Source: JAAYTY01 sp964569245
Lineage (GTDB): Bacteria; Fermentibacterota; Fermentibacteria; Fermentibacterales; Fermentibacteraceae
Direction of reading: 5' to 3'
DNA: 64,000 nucleotides
NCBI GenBank assembly: GCA_964569245.1
Contig: CAZMTK010000001.1
Coordinates: 186,001-250,000 of the forward strand
Below the pieces are notes generated by a model that was not told the origin of the DNA, searched no databases, and saw nothing but the letters and a program-made list of their open reading frames with translations. The position numbers were made by a program, and so were the translations under genes. Every line of letters begins with the position of its first letter. Positions within the stretch are counted from its first letter, which is position 1. Below are positions 35,333 to 43,837 of the stretch, in pieces.

Positions 35333-36315
35333 TGCGCTTCGAAGCTCCGTTCGCCCTTTTCCTGCTCTTCCTCCCGGCGCTGTGGTGGTGGCTGCGGTCG
35401 CGCTGGCTGGAGGAAGAGATGAAGCGCCTCCGCCTCTTCGTGCGCCCTGTCCTCTGGGACAGGGTCGAGATCCAGCCGCCGCCCCCGAGAACCCTGTCCA
35501 GGACCGTATGGTGCGCTTCTCTGGCCCTCGTGATCTTCTCGCTGAGCGGACCGATGTGGGGCGAGTCCGACGCCGTCATACCTACCGGCGGGGACAACAT
35601 CGCGGTGGCTCTGGACGTGTCGGCCTCCATGGCCTCCCTCGACGAGGCGCCGAACCGGCTGGGAAGGGCGGCATCGGAGATCCTCGACCTCGTGGACAGG
35701 CTTCCCGGGGTGAGATTCAGTCTCGTGCTCTTCTCAGGGCAGGCCCGGCTGGCCGTGCCTGGAACCCTGGACAGGGAGTTCATAGCGAGCCGCCTCCCCG
35801 CGGAGCCATGGAGCCGCAACTCGCTGGCCCCCGGAACCATGCTGGGCAACCTGGTCGATGTGATGCTGGCGTCGCTTCCAGAGGAGGATCTCGAGACGCG
35901 CATCGGTGTGATCTTCAGCGACGGGGGCTTCCATGACTACGCATTGGAGAGCGCAGTGGAGTCGGCGCGCGAAGCCGGGCTGGTTCTAGTGACCGTGGGG
36001 GTGGGAGGGACAGATTCCGTTCCGCTTCCCGACAGCGCAGGCGGCTTCCGCACGGACCTTCGGGGCGACACCGTCAGAACAGCCCTGGCGGAAGCTCCCC
36101 TCAGAGAGCTCGCGGAGCGCACCGGAGGGTTCTACGTGAGGCTGTCCGAGACAGGCGACCTCGCCGGCCTCCTGTCGGAGCTCCTCGAAGGAAGCAGAGA
36201 GATCAAGGCGGAGCGCGTCGCCGGCGGTTCATCGGGAAGGCGCTACCAGTACTTCCTCGGGGCGGGTCTCGCGGCCGCAGCCCTCGCAATGGTGCTGGAG
36301 AGGAGGGGGAGATGA
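35332..36315 (+). CDS. batB: VWA domain membrane protein BatB-like
   Basis: A 327-residue paralogue of BatA with N-terminal helices (about 8-22, 57-75), a VWA domain with DVSASM (MIDAS, Ser-x-Ser kept), a Thr in PGTMLGN and FSDGGFHD, and a C-terminal helix (about 305-322). The ATG at 35332 forms a TGATG junction with batA. It is expected to pair with BatA and the TPR protein encoded next. Confidence 0.87.
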   Translation: MRFEAPFALFLLFLPALWWWLRSRWLEEEMKRLRLFVRPVLWDRVEIQPPPPRTLSRTVWCASLALVIFSLSGPMWGESDAVIPTGGDNIAVALDVSASMASLDEAPNRLGRAASEILDLVDRLPGVRFSLVLFSGQARLAVPGTLDREFIASRLPAEPWSRNSLAPGTMLGNLVDVMLASLPEEDLETRIGVIFSDGGFHDYALESAVESAREAGLVLVTVGVGGTDSVPLPDSAGGFRTDLRGDTVRTALAEAPLRELAERTGGFYVRLSETGDLAGLLSELLEGSREIKAERVAGGSSGRRYQYFLGAGLAAAALAMVLERRGR

Positions 36316-37212
36316 CGCTTCTCCTCGCTCTAGCAGCCGCGCTCGCAGCAGGAGCCGACAGGCTCCCGCTGCTCGAGCTGTACGAACAGGCCGTCTCGAT
36401 GCTCTCCGAAGGACAGTGGGAGCAGGCGGCGGAGGCTTTCTCGGAGATATCCTCCCGCATGCCGCACGTGCCCGAGGCACGCTACGATCTCGGCTCGGCA
36501 CTCTTCGGCGGCGGTTCGTACCAGGAGGCGGATTCGGTGCTGTCCACCATTCCGCCGGTTCCTGCCGGAGGCTGGGCCGATTCTGTCTCGTCCGCCGGAG
36601 CGGCTGCAGGACTCGCCGCGGCCATCGACAGCTCGGACTACGCGGGAGTCAGACGATCCGCCGACGAGCTGATCGAGCTTCTGAGGGACGGCACCTCGTT
36701 CGATTGCGACAGGCGGAATCTCGAGGCGGCGCTGAACTGGCTGGCGATGCACGAGCCCGAGGAGAGCCAGGACCAGCAGAACCAGCAGGATCAGCAGAAC
36801 CAGCAGGATCAGCAGAACCAGCAGGATCAGCAGAACCAGCAGGANNNNNNNNNNNNNNNNNNNNNNNNNNNNNNNNNNNNNNNNNNNNNNNNNNNNNNNN
36901 NNNNNNNNNNNNNNNNNNNNNNNNNNNNNNNNNNNNNNNNNNNNGGATCAGCAGAACCAGCAGGATCAGCAGAACCAGCAGGATCAGCAGAACCAGCAGA
37001 GCCAGCAGGATCAGCAGAACCAGCAGGATCAGCAGAACCAGCAGAGCCAGCAGGATCAGCAGAACCAGCAGGAGAGCCAGGTGAATCCCTACACCGGGAT
37101 GACCGAGGAGCAGGCAAGGATGCTGCTTCAGATGGTCGAGGAGGGTGAGCCCGTCAGTGACAGCCTGCAGGCGAGGCGGGTGGTCGGAGCCGGGGGAGGG
37201 CCCGACTGGTGA
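36312..37212 (+). CDS. batC: TPR protein BatC-like with Gln/Asp/Asn repeat (contains assembly gap)
   Basis: The N-terminus has a short signal, then TPR helices (ALYEQAVSMLSEGQWEQAAEAF-type, residues 20-60; YDLGSALFGGGSYQEADSVL). After residue 150 comes a hydrophilic repeat with unit DQQNQQ (18 nt), cut by 100 N. Behind the gap the frame that continues the same repeat ends VNPYTGMTEEQARMLLQMVEEGE and stops at TGA 37210-37212, a normal BatC tail. The apparent frame change across the N run is only because 100 is an arbitrary gap length. The stop overlaps the batD GTG as GTGA. Confidence 0.8.
36845..36944. other. Assembly gap (100 N) in the batC repeat
   Basis: The N run replaces an unknown number of 18-nt units CAGGATCAGCAGAACCAG. 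The true length must differ from 100 by 2 modulo 3 to keep the gene open. Confidence 0.95.
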
Positions 37213-38792
37213 TCTCTGGGGCAGCCCTCGTTCTCCTGCTCTCGCTCGCCGGTCAATCCGACAGGGTGACGGTATCGCTGCCCGATTCGGTACGCAGCGG
37301 CGACCAGTTCCTCGTCACGATCACTTCGAGCGATCCCTCGTGTTCCGGTCTGTCGTGCTCTCCCGACTACAGCCCCGGTCTGCAGTACGTCTCCAGCCGT
37401 ACCATGAGGAGCTTCAGCTCCTCCACCTTCAACGGCGTCACAACGACTCAGCAGAACTGCGTCCTGCAGATGGTCTTCATCGCGCTGGAGCCCGGGAGCC
37501 AGTGGATAGGACCATTCAGGGTCACGATGGCCGGAGCAGGAAACGTTTCGATGCCGGCGGAGACCCTTGTGGTCACAGGCGGCACGGTGCAGGGCGGCTC
37601 GTACCGGGGGAGGAGGGCCGGCAGGCGCAACTGGATGGAAGTTGAGGTGGACTCTCCCGTGCTCTATCCCGGGGTGCCGTTCCGGGTGGCGTACAGCCTC
37701 TGCACCACCCAGCTCGTGAAGAGCATCGAGAGCTACTGGACGCCGCCCTCGAACGGTGTCGCGATCGTCGCGGAGTCTCCGGAGGCGGTGAACTGGGTGA
37801 GACGTCCGGACGGGACCAGGCGGGGCATGTTCATCGTGCTGGAAGTCACCGCGTCTGCTCCGGGCCGGCTGCTGCTTCCGATACTCCAGGCCGATGTCAC
37901 CACCATCGCCCAGCCCTTCTCGGGCACAGGCGGGGGGGGCGACCTCACTGTGTTCAGCGATTCGATGTTCGTCACCGTTTCGGACTTCCCGGACTCGGGC
38001 AGGCCGGCGGGATTCATGGGCATTGCGGACAGCCTCTTCTTCGAGATCGAGGCAGGGGAGCAGTGCCGTGGCAGGGACGTTCCGGTGAGGCTGACAGCCT
38101 CGGGGCCCGGTGCGGCGTACCTGGAGGAGCCGCCCAGCCTCACTGTCGGAGGTCCCGCTCGTCTCCTGCCCGTCTGCAGCCGGGAAACCAGCTGCGGGAG
38201 GTACTGGGACATGGTCCTCTCGCCCTCCGACAGCGGGATGGTGACGATAGGCCCCGACAGCGTCGCCTGGCTGGACCCGCGTTCGGGGGAATACAGGATG
38301 GCTGCGATTCGGGCATGCAGCGTGGTCGTGGAGAGCCCGCCCGAAATCTGCGACGCCTCGGTGTCACCGGCGACTAGATCGAGGAGGAGAGGCTATCTGG
38401 AGGTCTTCGTCGCCGCCGGAGCTGCGCTGCTTCTGGGGGCGGTGATTCTCTTCAGATGGGCCAGAACCCGGGGAAGGGCTGCCTCCCCGGAGGAGGCCTC
38501 GGATGCAGAGGAGCTGCTCACGGCGTTCGAGGCCGTGCTTTCCCGCATCCTCACCGGAAAGAGCAAGCCTCTCGGGCCCGACGGGATAGCCGACCTGCTC
38601 GAGGACCGGGGGGCATCACAGATCCTCCAGCGCAGACTGCTGCGCCACTGGAAGGATCTCGAGCAGATGATGGCCGGGCACGAGGTGCGACCGCCCGAGC
38701 TCGAGAAAGCCCGCAAGACCTGCCTGGAGATCATCGCCGAAGCAAGGGATCTTGTTGCGACCCGCCCCGGGCTCCCCGAAGGGAAAGTCTAG
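37209..38792 (+). CDS. batD: BatD-like protein (oxygen-tolerance family)
   Basis: A 527-residue protein with a signal peptide, a large periplasmic beta-sandwich region and one C-terminal membrane helix (about 400-417) followed by a cytoplasmic helical tail. The N-terminal pattern (VTVSLPDSVRSGDQF, IGPFRVTMAGAG, VEVDSPVLYPGVPFRVAYSL) follows the BatD family. Six or more cysteines in the periplasmic part may form disulfides. The GTG at 37209 overlaps the batC stop. It is the last gene of the operon. Confidence 0.82.
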   Translation: MISGAALVLLLSLAGQSDRVTVSLPDSVRSGDQFLVTITSSDPSCSGLSCSPDYSPGLQYVSSRTMRSFSSSTFNGVTTTQQNCVLQMVFIALEPGSQWIGPFRVTMAGAGNVSMPAETLVVTGGTVQGGSYRGRRAGRRNWMEVEVDSPVLYPGVPFRVAYSLCTTQLVKSIESYWTPPSNGVAIVAESPEAVNWVRRPDGTRRGMFIVLEVTASAPGRLLLPILQADVTTIAQPFSGTGGGGDLTVFSDSMFVTVSDFPDSGRPAGFMGIADSLFFEIEAGEQCRGRDVPVRLTASGPGAAYLEEPPSLTVGGPARLLPVCSRETSCGRYWDMVLSPSDSGMVTIGPDSVAWLDPRSGEYRMAAIRACSVVVESPPEICDASVSPATRSRRRGYLEVFVAAGAALLLGAVILFRWARTRGRAASPEEASDAEELLTAFEAVLSRILTGKSKPLGPDGIADLLEDRGASQILQRRLLRHWKDLEQMMAGHEVRPPELEKARKTCLEIIAEARDLVATRPGLPEGKV

Positions 38793-38813
38793 AGACTCCC
38801 ACAGAGTCTTGTT
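38793..38813 (+). terminator. Hairpin terminator of the Bat operon
   Basis: AGACTC-CCACA-GAGTCT begins immediately after the batD stop and is followed by TGTT. The 6-bp stem with a short T-rich tail fits a modest intrinsic terminator. Confidence 0.4.
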
Positions 38814-38841
38814 CGGCATCCTTGAGGCAAAGGTCTTCCTG

Positions 38842-39257
38842 TTTTCGTTGCTGCTGAGAAAGAAACTGTCCCAGCAAAGCATGGGGCAGGACCATCGAGC
38901 GAAGATATTATGCAAATGTCGTGGAAAGATCAGCCCCGCATCAGTTTTCGTTGCTGCTGAGAAAGAAACTGCCCCAGCGGAGCATGGGGCAGGACCATCG
39001 AGCGAAGATACTATGTAAATGTCGTGGAAAGATCAGCCCTGCATCAGATTTTCGTTGCTGCTGAGAAAATAACTGCCCCAGCGGAGCATGGGGCAGGACC
39101 ATCGAGCGAAGATACTATGTAAATGTCGTGGAAAGATCAGCCCTGCATCAGATTTTCGTTGCTGCTGAGAAAATAACTGCCCCAGCGGAGCATGGGGCAG
39201 GACCATCGAGCGAAGATATTATGTAAATGTCGTGGAATGACCAGCCCCGCATCAGTA
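38842..39257. repeat. Four tandem ~104-nt non-coding repeats
   Basis: Units start at 38842, 38945, 39049 and 39153 with TTTTCGTTGCTGCTGAGAAA; spacing is 103, 104 and 104 nt. Copies differ at only a few positions. Each carries a stem CTGCCCCA/TGGGGCAG with an 8-nt loop (38866-38889, 38969-38992, 39073-39096, 39177-39200), then GACCATCGAGCGAAGAT, an AT-rich stretch (TATGTAAATGTCGTGG) and GATCAGCCC-GCATCAG. Base composition is clearly more AT-rich than the surroundings. On the minus strand each stem is followed by TTATTTTC or TTTCTTTC, so every unit looks like an intrinsic terminator for the operon arriving from the right. No coding frame spans the units. Confidence 0.85.
39166..39200 (-). terminator. 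Terminator-like hairpin in repeat copy 4 (nearest to the minus-strand operon)
   Basis: Read on the minus strand, CTGCCCCA-TGCTCCGC-TGGGGCAG is followed by TTATTTTCTC. An 8-bp GC-rich stem plus U-tract is a standard intrinsic terminator. Copies 1-3 carry the same element. Confidence 0.6.
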
Positions 39258-39278
39258 TCCACGACTTTACATAATATC
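39215..39278. other. Long imperfect hairpin at the right end of the repeat array
   Basis: The 21-nt segment 39215-39235 (GATATTATG...GTCGTGG) is the reverse complement of 39259-39278 with one bulged T; the loop is 23 nt. The left arm belongs to repeat copy 4 and the right arm is an inverted copy of the same part of the unit. Confidence 0.7.
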
Positions 39279-39365
39279 TCTTATCGGACATTGAGAATAA
39301 GACTCTTCACCCCGGAATCACAGGGCCGGTCCGTTCCGAACCAGCCCTCCTGCTTCTGAGGTCTG
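39279..39365. other. Spacer between hairpin and the TPR gene stop
   Basis: 87 nt with no recognisable gene or motif. Confidence 0.3.
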
Positions 39366-40115
39366 TCACTGCAGGATCATCGGCTCCACGTCGGCCCATT
39401 CTATCCTGTTGAGCTGATAGGCTATGAAATCTGTCGTGTCCCGAGATATCGCCAGGGCTCGCTCGAGCCAGGAACGCGCTCCTTCTAAGTCACCCTGCCG
39501 CCAGGACAGCCGGGAAAGGCCGTCCATGGCTTCGGCCGCCACCATCGGGAAATCCGAGCTGTCCGCTGTGAGACTGGTGTACAGCTCCCTCGCATTCTGC
39601 AGATCAGCCTCGCCGCCCCTGGTTTCCAGGGCGATTGCAAGATGAAGTTCAGCAGTGACTTTGGCCAGTCTGCCAGGGTGGCTGGCAAGCATCTGCTGAA
39701 GCCGCTCGATGACTTCGTCGTAGCGCCCCAGGATGATTCCTATCTTGGCCGAGAGAACCGCCGCACGGCGCCCCCAATGCCGCGTCGGGTTCTGCTCGTA
39801 TGTCTCCACGGCCAGCTGATAGGCCTGCATTAGAGTCGAAGTAGCCTGCTGGGCCTGGCCTGCCTCCGCCATCTGCTCGGCCTGTTCGTACATCAGGTCC
39901 ACCAGCATGTACCGAGCCATGGCCTGCTCGTTCTGTCGTCTGGAGGTTGCAGCAAGGGTCTGGACGACGAGGATGGCGATTACGGCAACTACGCATCCGA
40001 TGGCGACTTCCTTGATGTGCTCACGCGTGAAGTCCCAGGCTTTCTGAAGGTTCTCTGCAACCGGATCCCTCTTGAGCTCGGTCTTCGTCAACCTCTTTCT
40101 AGTCCTGTGAACCAT
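39366..40115 (-). CDS. Single-pass membrane TPR protein (YfgM-like layout)
   Basis: A 249-residue protein with a basic N-terminus (RTRKRLTKTELKRD), one membrane helix at about 36-55 (VAIGCVVAVIAILVVQTLAA) and an extracytoplasmic TPR array (AQQATSTLMQAYQLAVETYEQ, ARELYTSL, GDLEGARSWLERALAIS). The topology matches YfgM/TPR_21-type ancillary proteins of the Sec translocon, though sequence identity cannot be judged. The ATG at 40115 has GGAGG 5 nt upstream and overlaps the coaE end by 17 nt. By eye it uses fewer G/C third positions than its neighbours. Confidence 0.7.
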   Translation of the reverse strand: MVHRTRKRLTKTELKRDPVAENLQKAWDFTREHIKEVAIGCVVAVIAILVVQTLAATSRRQNEQAMARYMLVDLMYEQAEQMAEAGQAQQATSTLMQAYQLAVETYEQNPTRHWGRRAAVLSAKIGIILGRYDEVIERLQQMLASHPGRLAKVTAELHLAIALETRGGEADLQNARELYTSLTADSSDFPMVAAEAMDGLSRLSWRQGDLEGARSWLERALAISRDTTDFIAYQLNRIEWADVEPMILQ

Positions 40116-40779
40116 CGTTCCTCCGTGTATTCTTCTCGGCCCTGGACAAACAGTCGACTATCGCCAGTGCCTGAATGCCCAAAGAAGCTTCCGAGGTCCC
40201 GGCGCTGTTCAGGATGACCCAATCTGCCTTTTCGAGGCGCTCCGTCAAGGGCATCTGCATCGCCAGTCTTCGAGCTGCGCGATGCTCGTCCAGACCGTCA
40301 CGCGCCATGATCCTGGCGATGCAGTCACGCTCCTCGCTTGCCATCACTATCACACTGCCCACTACTGCGGCGCCTCCCAGCTCGAAGAACAGAGCGCCCT
40401 CGAAAACGGCTTTTCCATTGCACTGCATGATGATATGGCTGCAGAGCGACATCCAGCGAGACATCCGGGGATGGAGTGCGCTCTCGATGGCAGCCATCGT
40501 GTCAGGCGAGTCGAACGCCTTCCTTCGGAGGATCTTCCTGATGGAGCTGCCGTCGAGGAAAGCCAGCGAAGGATCTCCGGTGAGTGCCGCGACAGCCCTT
40601 TTCACGTGGCCCTTCTCCAGCAGCCTGTGCCCCGCCTCGTCGAGAGAGAAGATCTCGAAGCCGCTCTTCGCCAGGATTTTGGAGACCGTGCTCTGACCTG
40701 AGCCGCTCGAGCCAGTGAGCCCCAGGAGGATGCCGCCCCCCTCGCGGGGCGAAAGGGCCGCTGTCAGCGCATGTCCCAT
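40099..40779 (-). CDS. coaE: Dephospho-CoA kinase-like protein with altered Walker A
   Basis: A 226-residue P-loop protein with the CoaE order of motifs: GLTGSSGSGQSTV, then FSLDEAGHRLL (in place of DADxxxR), ALHPRM, FEGALFFELGG and LTERLEKADWVILN. CoaE phosphorylates dephospho-CoA at the ribose 3' position, the last step of CoA synthesis. The Walker A lysine is replaced by Gln (GSGQST instead of GSGKST), which would normally cripple ATP binding; a sequencing or assembly error (AAG to CAG) is possible. The ATG at 40779 has GGGAG upstream and overlaps the mtaB gene by 16 nt. Confidence 0.75.
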   Translation of the reverse strand: MGHALTAALSPREGGGILLGLTGSSGSGQSTVSKILAKSGFEIFSLDEAGHRLLEKGHVKRAVAALTGDPSLAFLDGSSIRKILRRKAFDSPDTMAAIESALHPRMSRWMSLCSHIIMQCNGKAVFEGALFFELGGAAVVGSVIVMASEERDCIARIMARDGLDEHRAARRLAMQMPLTERLEKADWVILNSAGTSEASLGIQALAIVDCLSRAEKNTRRNDGSQD

Positions 40780-42029
40780 ACTACGTTCTCCCGTGCAAGC
40801 TCCATGCTGGCGACGGAGCCGGGCACCAGGTCGCCGGGTACTGTGACCGGAACGTACCTCTCGGTGAGACCCAGCATCCTGCCTGACCTGTGCCTCCGCT
40901 CGACCAGGACCTCGGACACCCTTCCCAGAAGAGACTCCCTGTACTCGATCCGCTTCCGCACGGACAGCCCGGACAGGATGCGCACCCTGTCCGCCAGCTC
41001 CGTGCCGGACGCTCCCGGGGCAGCACCCCAGGCCGCGGTGCCGGGCCTCGGCGAGAACGGGAAGATGTGCAGATAGGCGAGCGGCGCTGACTCCACGAAC
41101 TCGACGGTCTCCTCGAATGCCGCGCTGTCCTCCCCGAGGAAGCCCGCCATCAGGTCCATGCCTATCGCTGGAGAATCGAACGCTTCGAGCAGGCATTCGA
41201 CCAGTTCCAGAGCCCTGGCGCGCGTGAAGCGCCTTCCCATCGCCTGCAGCACCCTGTCCGACGCGCTCTGCAGCGGAAGATGCAGATGGGGGCAGACGCC
41301 TGCGCGGGCCAGCCTTGCGACCAGTTCGTGCGAAAGTCCCATCGGTTCGAGCGAGCCGAGCCTGATCCTCGCGCCCCGGCCGGAAAGCGCCTCGACCAGG
41401 TCTGCGAGGCAGGGAGCCCCGGGAAGGTCGCGGCCCCACGAAGCGAGATCGACTCCCGTGAGCACCACCTCGCGGAACCCTGAGGACGCGAGCCTGTCGA
41501 AGGATTCCACCGCCTTCGCCTGCTCGAGGCTCCTCGCAGCCCCCCTGGCAAGCGGGACCATGCAGTAGCTGCAGTGGTTGTCGCACCCGTCCTGTACCTT
41601 GAGAAGGGCGCGGGTCCTCCAGCCCGAAGGTCTTGTCTCGCAATGGAAGAAGTCCTCGTCGCTGCGCTCGATGCCGGCGGCTTCGAGCACGTCATCTGGA
41701 TGCGGGGCGAGAACGAGCCCTTCAAAGCCCTCGAATGTGCCGGGCGAGTATCTGGCGGCGCATCCCGTCACGACGATCCTGGCCTGGGTGGAGCGTCTCA
41801 AGGAGGCAACGAGCTTCCTGCTGCCTGCGAGGGCGCGGGCTGTGACGGCACAGGTTCCTACGACCACGAGATCCGCCTCCGAGGGTCCAGAGGCCGCTGA
41901 AACGCCGTTCTCCGCAATCCTCGCAAGCAGTTCCTCCGCTTCGCTCGCGGCGAGGCGGCATCCCGTGCACGTTCCCCAGACTGCTCCGGGGAGCGGGGGC
42001 GCCCCTGGCGCCCCCTCCTTGCGATCCAT
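40764..42029 (-). CDS. mtaB: Radical SAM methylthiotransferase, MtaB type
   Basis: A 421-residue enzyme of the MiaB family that converts t6A37 of tRNA to ms2t6A. The N-terminal UPF0004 domain has three cysteines for the auxiliary cluster (Cys24, Cys60, Cys90), and the radical SAM motif is Cys149-x3-Cys153-x2-Cys156 (GCDNHCSYC). A C-terminal TRAM-like region (LLGRVSEVLVERRH, then PVTVPGDLVPGSV) is present. The subgroup assignment to MtaB over MiaB rests on length and on the motif context (LTGVDLASWG). It starts at ATG 42029 with GAGGA upstream, directly after the S1 gene. Confidence 0.87.
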   Translation of the reverse strand: MDRKEGAPGAPPLPGAVWGTCTGCRLAASEAEELLARIAENGVSAASGPSEADLVVVGTCAVTARALAGSRKLVASLRRSTQARIVVTGCAARYSPGTFEGFEGLVLAPHPDDVLEAAGIERSDEDFFHCETRPSGWRTRALLKVQDGCDNHCSYCMVPLARGAARSLEQAKAVESFDRLASSGFREVVLTGVDLASWGRDLPGAPCLADLVEALSGRGARIRLGSLEPMGLSHELVARLARAGVCPHLHLPLQSASDRVLQAMGRRFTRARALELVECLLEAFDSPAIGMDLMAGFLGEDSAAFEETVEFVESAPLAYLHIFPFSPRPGTAAWGAAPGASGTELADRVRILSGLSVRKRIEYRESLLGRVSEVLVERRHRSGRMLGLTERYVPVTVPGDLVPGSVASMELARENVVWDMR

Positions 42030-42040
42030 TCCGTCCTCTG

Positions 42041-43837
42041 CTACTGCTCGTCAGTGGACGATTCGGCCCCGGCGGCCTCACCGCCCTCTTCCTGCGTCTC
42101 GGCTGACGGAGCCGGTTCAGGAGCCGCCGGCTTCTCGAGAGGCGGCCTCCCCTCAAAGCGCGCCCTGAACTCGCTGAGCTCCTCCATGGGCCGGCCGTTG
42201 AAGTAGCTGCGCACGCTGAGGACTATACGCCGGCTGGATGGCACTATCTCGATGACTCTCAGCGGAAGCTCGTCTCCGGGCCTCAGAACCTCCTCCGGAT
42301 TCTCGAGATTCTCCCATCCGAGCTGGCTCAGCGGCACGAAGCCCTCGATGTTCTCGCCGAGGTCGACGACCACGCCGCGCTCGAGCAGCTGGACCACCTG
42401 GCCGGAGACCTCGGTGCCCTCCGGCAGGCGCGCGTCCATCGTATCCCAGGGATTGTCCGTGGTCTGCTTGAGCCCCAGGGAGATCCTGTGGTTTTCCCTG
42501 TCGATGCTCAGGACAACGACCCGCAGCTTGTCCCCCTTCGAGAGCACTTCGGACGGGTGAGAGACGCGCCTTGTCCAGCTCATGTCGCTGATGTGCACGA
42601 GCCCGTCTATTCCCTCCTCGATCTGGACGAAGGCGCCGAAGTTCGTGAGGTTGCGCACCACGCCCTCGACGATGGAACCTACGGGGAAGCGCTCTTCGAT
42701 GCTGTCCCACGGGTTTTCCTGGATCTGCTTGAGGCCCAAGGAGATCTTGCGCTCCTCCTCGTTGACGTTCAGAACCACCGCCTCGAGCTCGTCGCCGACG
42801 TTGAGGATCTTCGATGGATGCCGCACGTGCTTCGTCCACGACATCTCGGAGACGTGTATGAGACCTTCGACGCCGGGCTCCAGCTCGACGAAGGCGCCGT
42901 AATCGGTGATGCTGGCGACCTTTCCCTTGACCATCATCCCCTTGGGATACCTGTCGGACACGCCTTCCCAGGGGAACGGCTGGAGCTGCTTCATGCCCAG
43001 GGAGATCCTCTCGCGCTCCCTGTCGAACTTGAGCACCTTGACCTCGATCTCGTCGCCTATGTTGACGATCTGGGATGGATGGCGCACCCTCCCCCAGCTC
43101 ATGTCCGTGATGTGAAGCAGGCCGTCTATTCCTCCGAGGTCCACGAAGGCGCCGAAGTCGGTGATGTTCTTGATGACGCCGGTGCGCACCTGGCCCTCCT
43201 CCAGCTCGCGGATGAGCTTTTCCTTCTGCTCGGAGCGGGCCTCCTCCAGAACCTGGCGCCGGCTGACGACGATGTTCCTGCGTCGCTTGTTGAGCTTTAT
43301 CACCCTGAACTCGAGGGTCTGACCTATGAACTTCTCGAGATTGGGCACCTGCCTGAGCGCCACCTGGCTGCCGGGGAGGAAGGCGTCCACGCCCATGATG
43401 CGCACCACCAGGCCGCCCTTGATCCTCTTGATGACTGTCCCCTTGAGGATCGAGCCGTTGTCGTAGGCGGCCTTGATGTCGGTCCAGACCTTGTGAAAAT
43501 GCGCCTTTTCCTTCGAGACGGCCACCCTGCCGTCCATGTCCTCGAGGCTTTCGATGAAGACGTCCACCTGCAGCCCGGGGGTGACCTCCTCCCCCTCCCT
43601 GAACTCCACGAGAGGTATGACTCCCTCGCTCTTGTAGCCGATGTCCACGATGACCTCGTTGCCCACTCTCTGCAGGATCGTGCCCGGCACGATGCTGCCG
43701 ACCTTGACCTCGGTAGTGCCGAGCGTCCGGTCGTACGAGTTCTCGAGCACGCGCCTCTCGTCGGGAGTGTACTCGAGACCCTCGATGAGCTCGACCTCCT
43801 CGGGGGTCATGCCGACTATGTACTCCTTCTCCTTCAA
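42041..43837 (-). CDS. rpsA: 30S ribosomal protein S1
   Basis: A 598-residue protein with six S1 RNA-binding domains. Domains 3-6 repeat the core GAFV-x-GIDGLLHITDMSW, with the last copy diverged (FVPLSQLGW). The C-terminal 40 residues are a Pro/Glu/Ala-rich tail. S1 helps load mRNA on the 30S subunit. The start is TTG at 43837 in a TTGA overlap with plsC, with GAGAGGGAG upstream; the protein then begins KEKEYIVGMTPEE. The order cmk-plsC-rpsA recalls the frequent cmk-rpsA linkage. Confidence 0.93.
   Translation of the reverse strand: MKEKEYIVGMTPEEVELIEGLEYTPDERRVLENSYDRTLGTTEVKVGSIVPGTILQRVGNEVIVDIGYKSEGVIPLVEFREGEEVTPGLQVDVFIESLEDMDGRVAVSKEKAHFHKVWTDIKAAYDNGSILKGTVIKRIKGGLVVRIMGVDAFLPGSQVALRQVPNLEKFIGQTLEFRVIKLNKRRRNIVVSRRQVLEEARSEQKEKLIRELEEGQVRTGVIKNITDFGAFVDLGGIDGLLHITDMSWGRVRHPSQIVNIGDEIEVKVLKFDRERERISLGMKQLQPFPWEGVSDRYPKGMMVKGKVASITDYGAFVELEPGVEGLIHVSEMSWTKHVRHPSKILNVGDELEAVVLNVNEEERKISLGLKQIQENPWDSIEERFPVGSIVEGVVRNLTNFGAFVQIEEGIDGLVHISDMSWTRRVSHPSEVLSKGDKLRVVVLSIDRENHRISLGLKQTTDNPWDTMDARLPEGTEVSGQVVQLLERGVVVDLGENIEGFVPLSQLGWENLENPEEVLRPGDELPLRVIEIVPSSRRIVLSVRSYFNGRPMEELSEFRARFEGRPPLEKPAAPEPAPSAETQEEGGEAAGAESSTDEQ

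Noticed and set aside
36945..37148. Gly-Ser-Ala-Glu-Pro-Ala-Gly repeat C-terminus for batC
   Set aside because: It is read in the wrong frame behind the 100-N gap; the DQQNQQ frame continues the upstream repeat and ends in a BatC-like tail.
38752..39018. 88-residue coding frame across batD end and repeat copies
   Set aside because: It overlaps batD, has no SD and is not kept in all repeat copies, since 104-nt units shift the frame.
38842..39257. CRISPR array
   Set aside because: Units are about 104 nt and nearly identical throughout with no variable spacers, and no cas genes are present.
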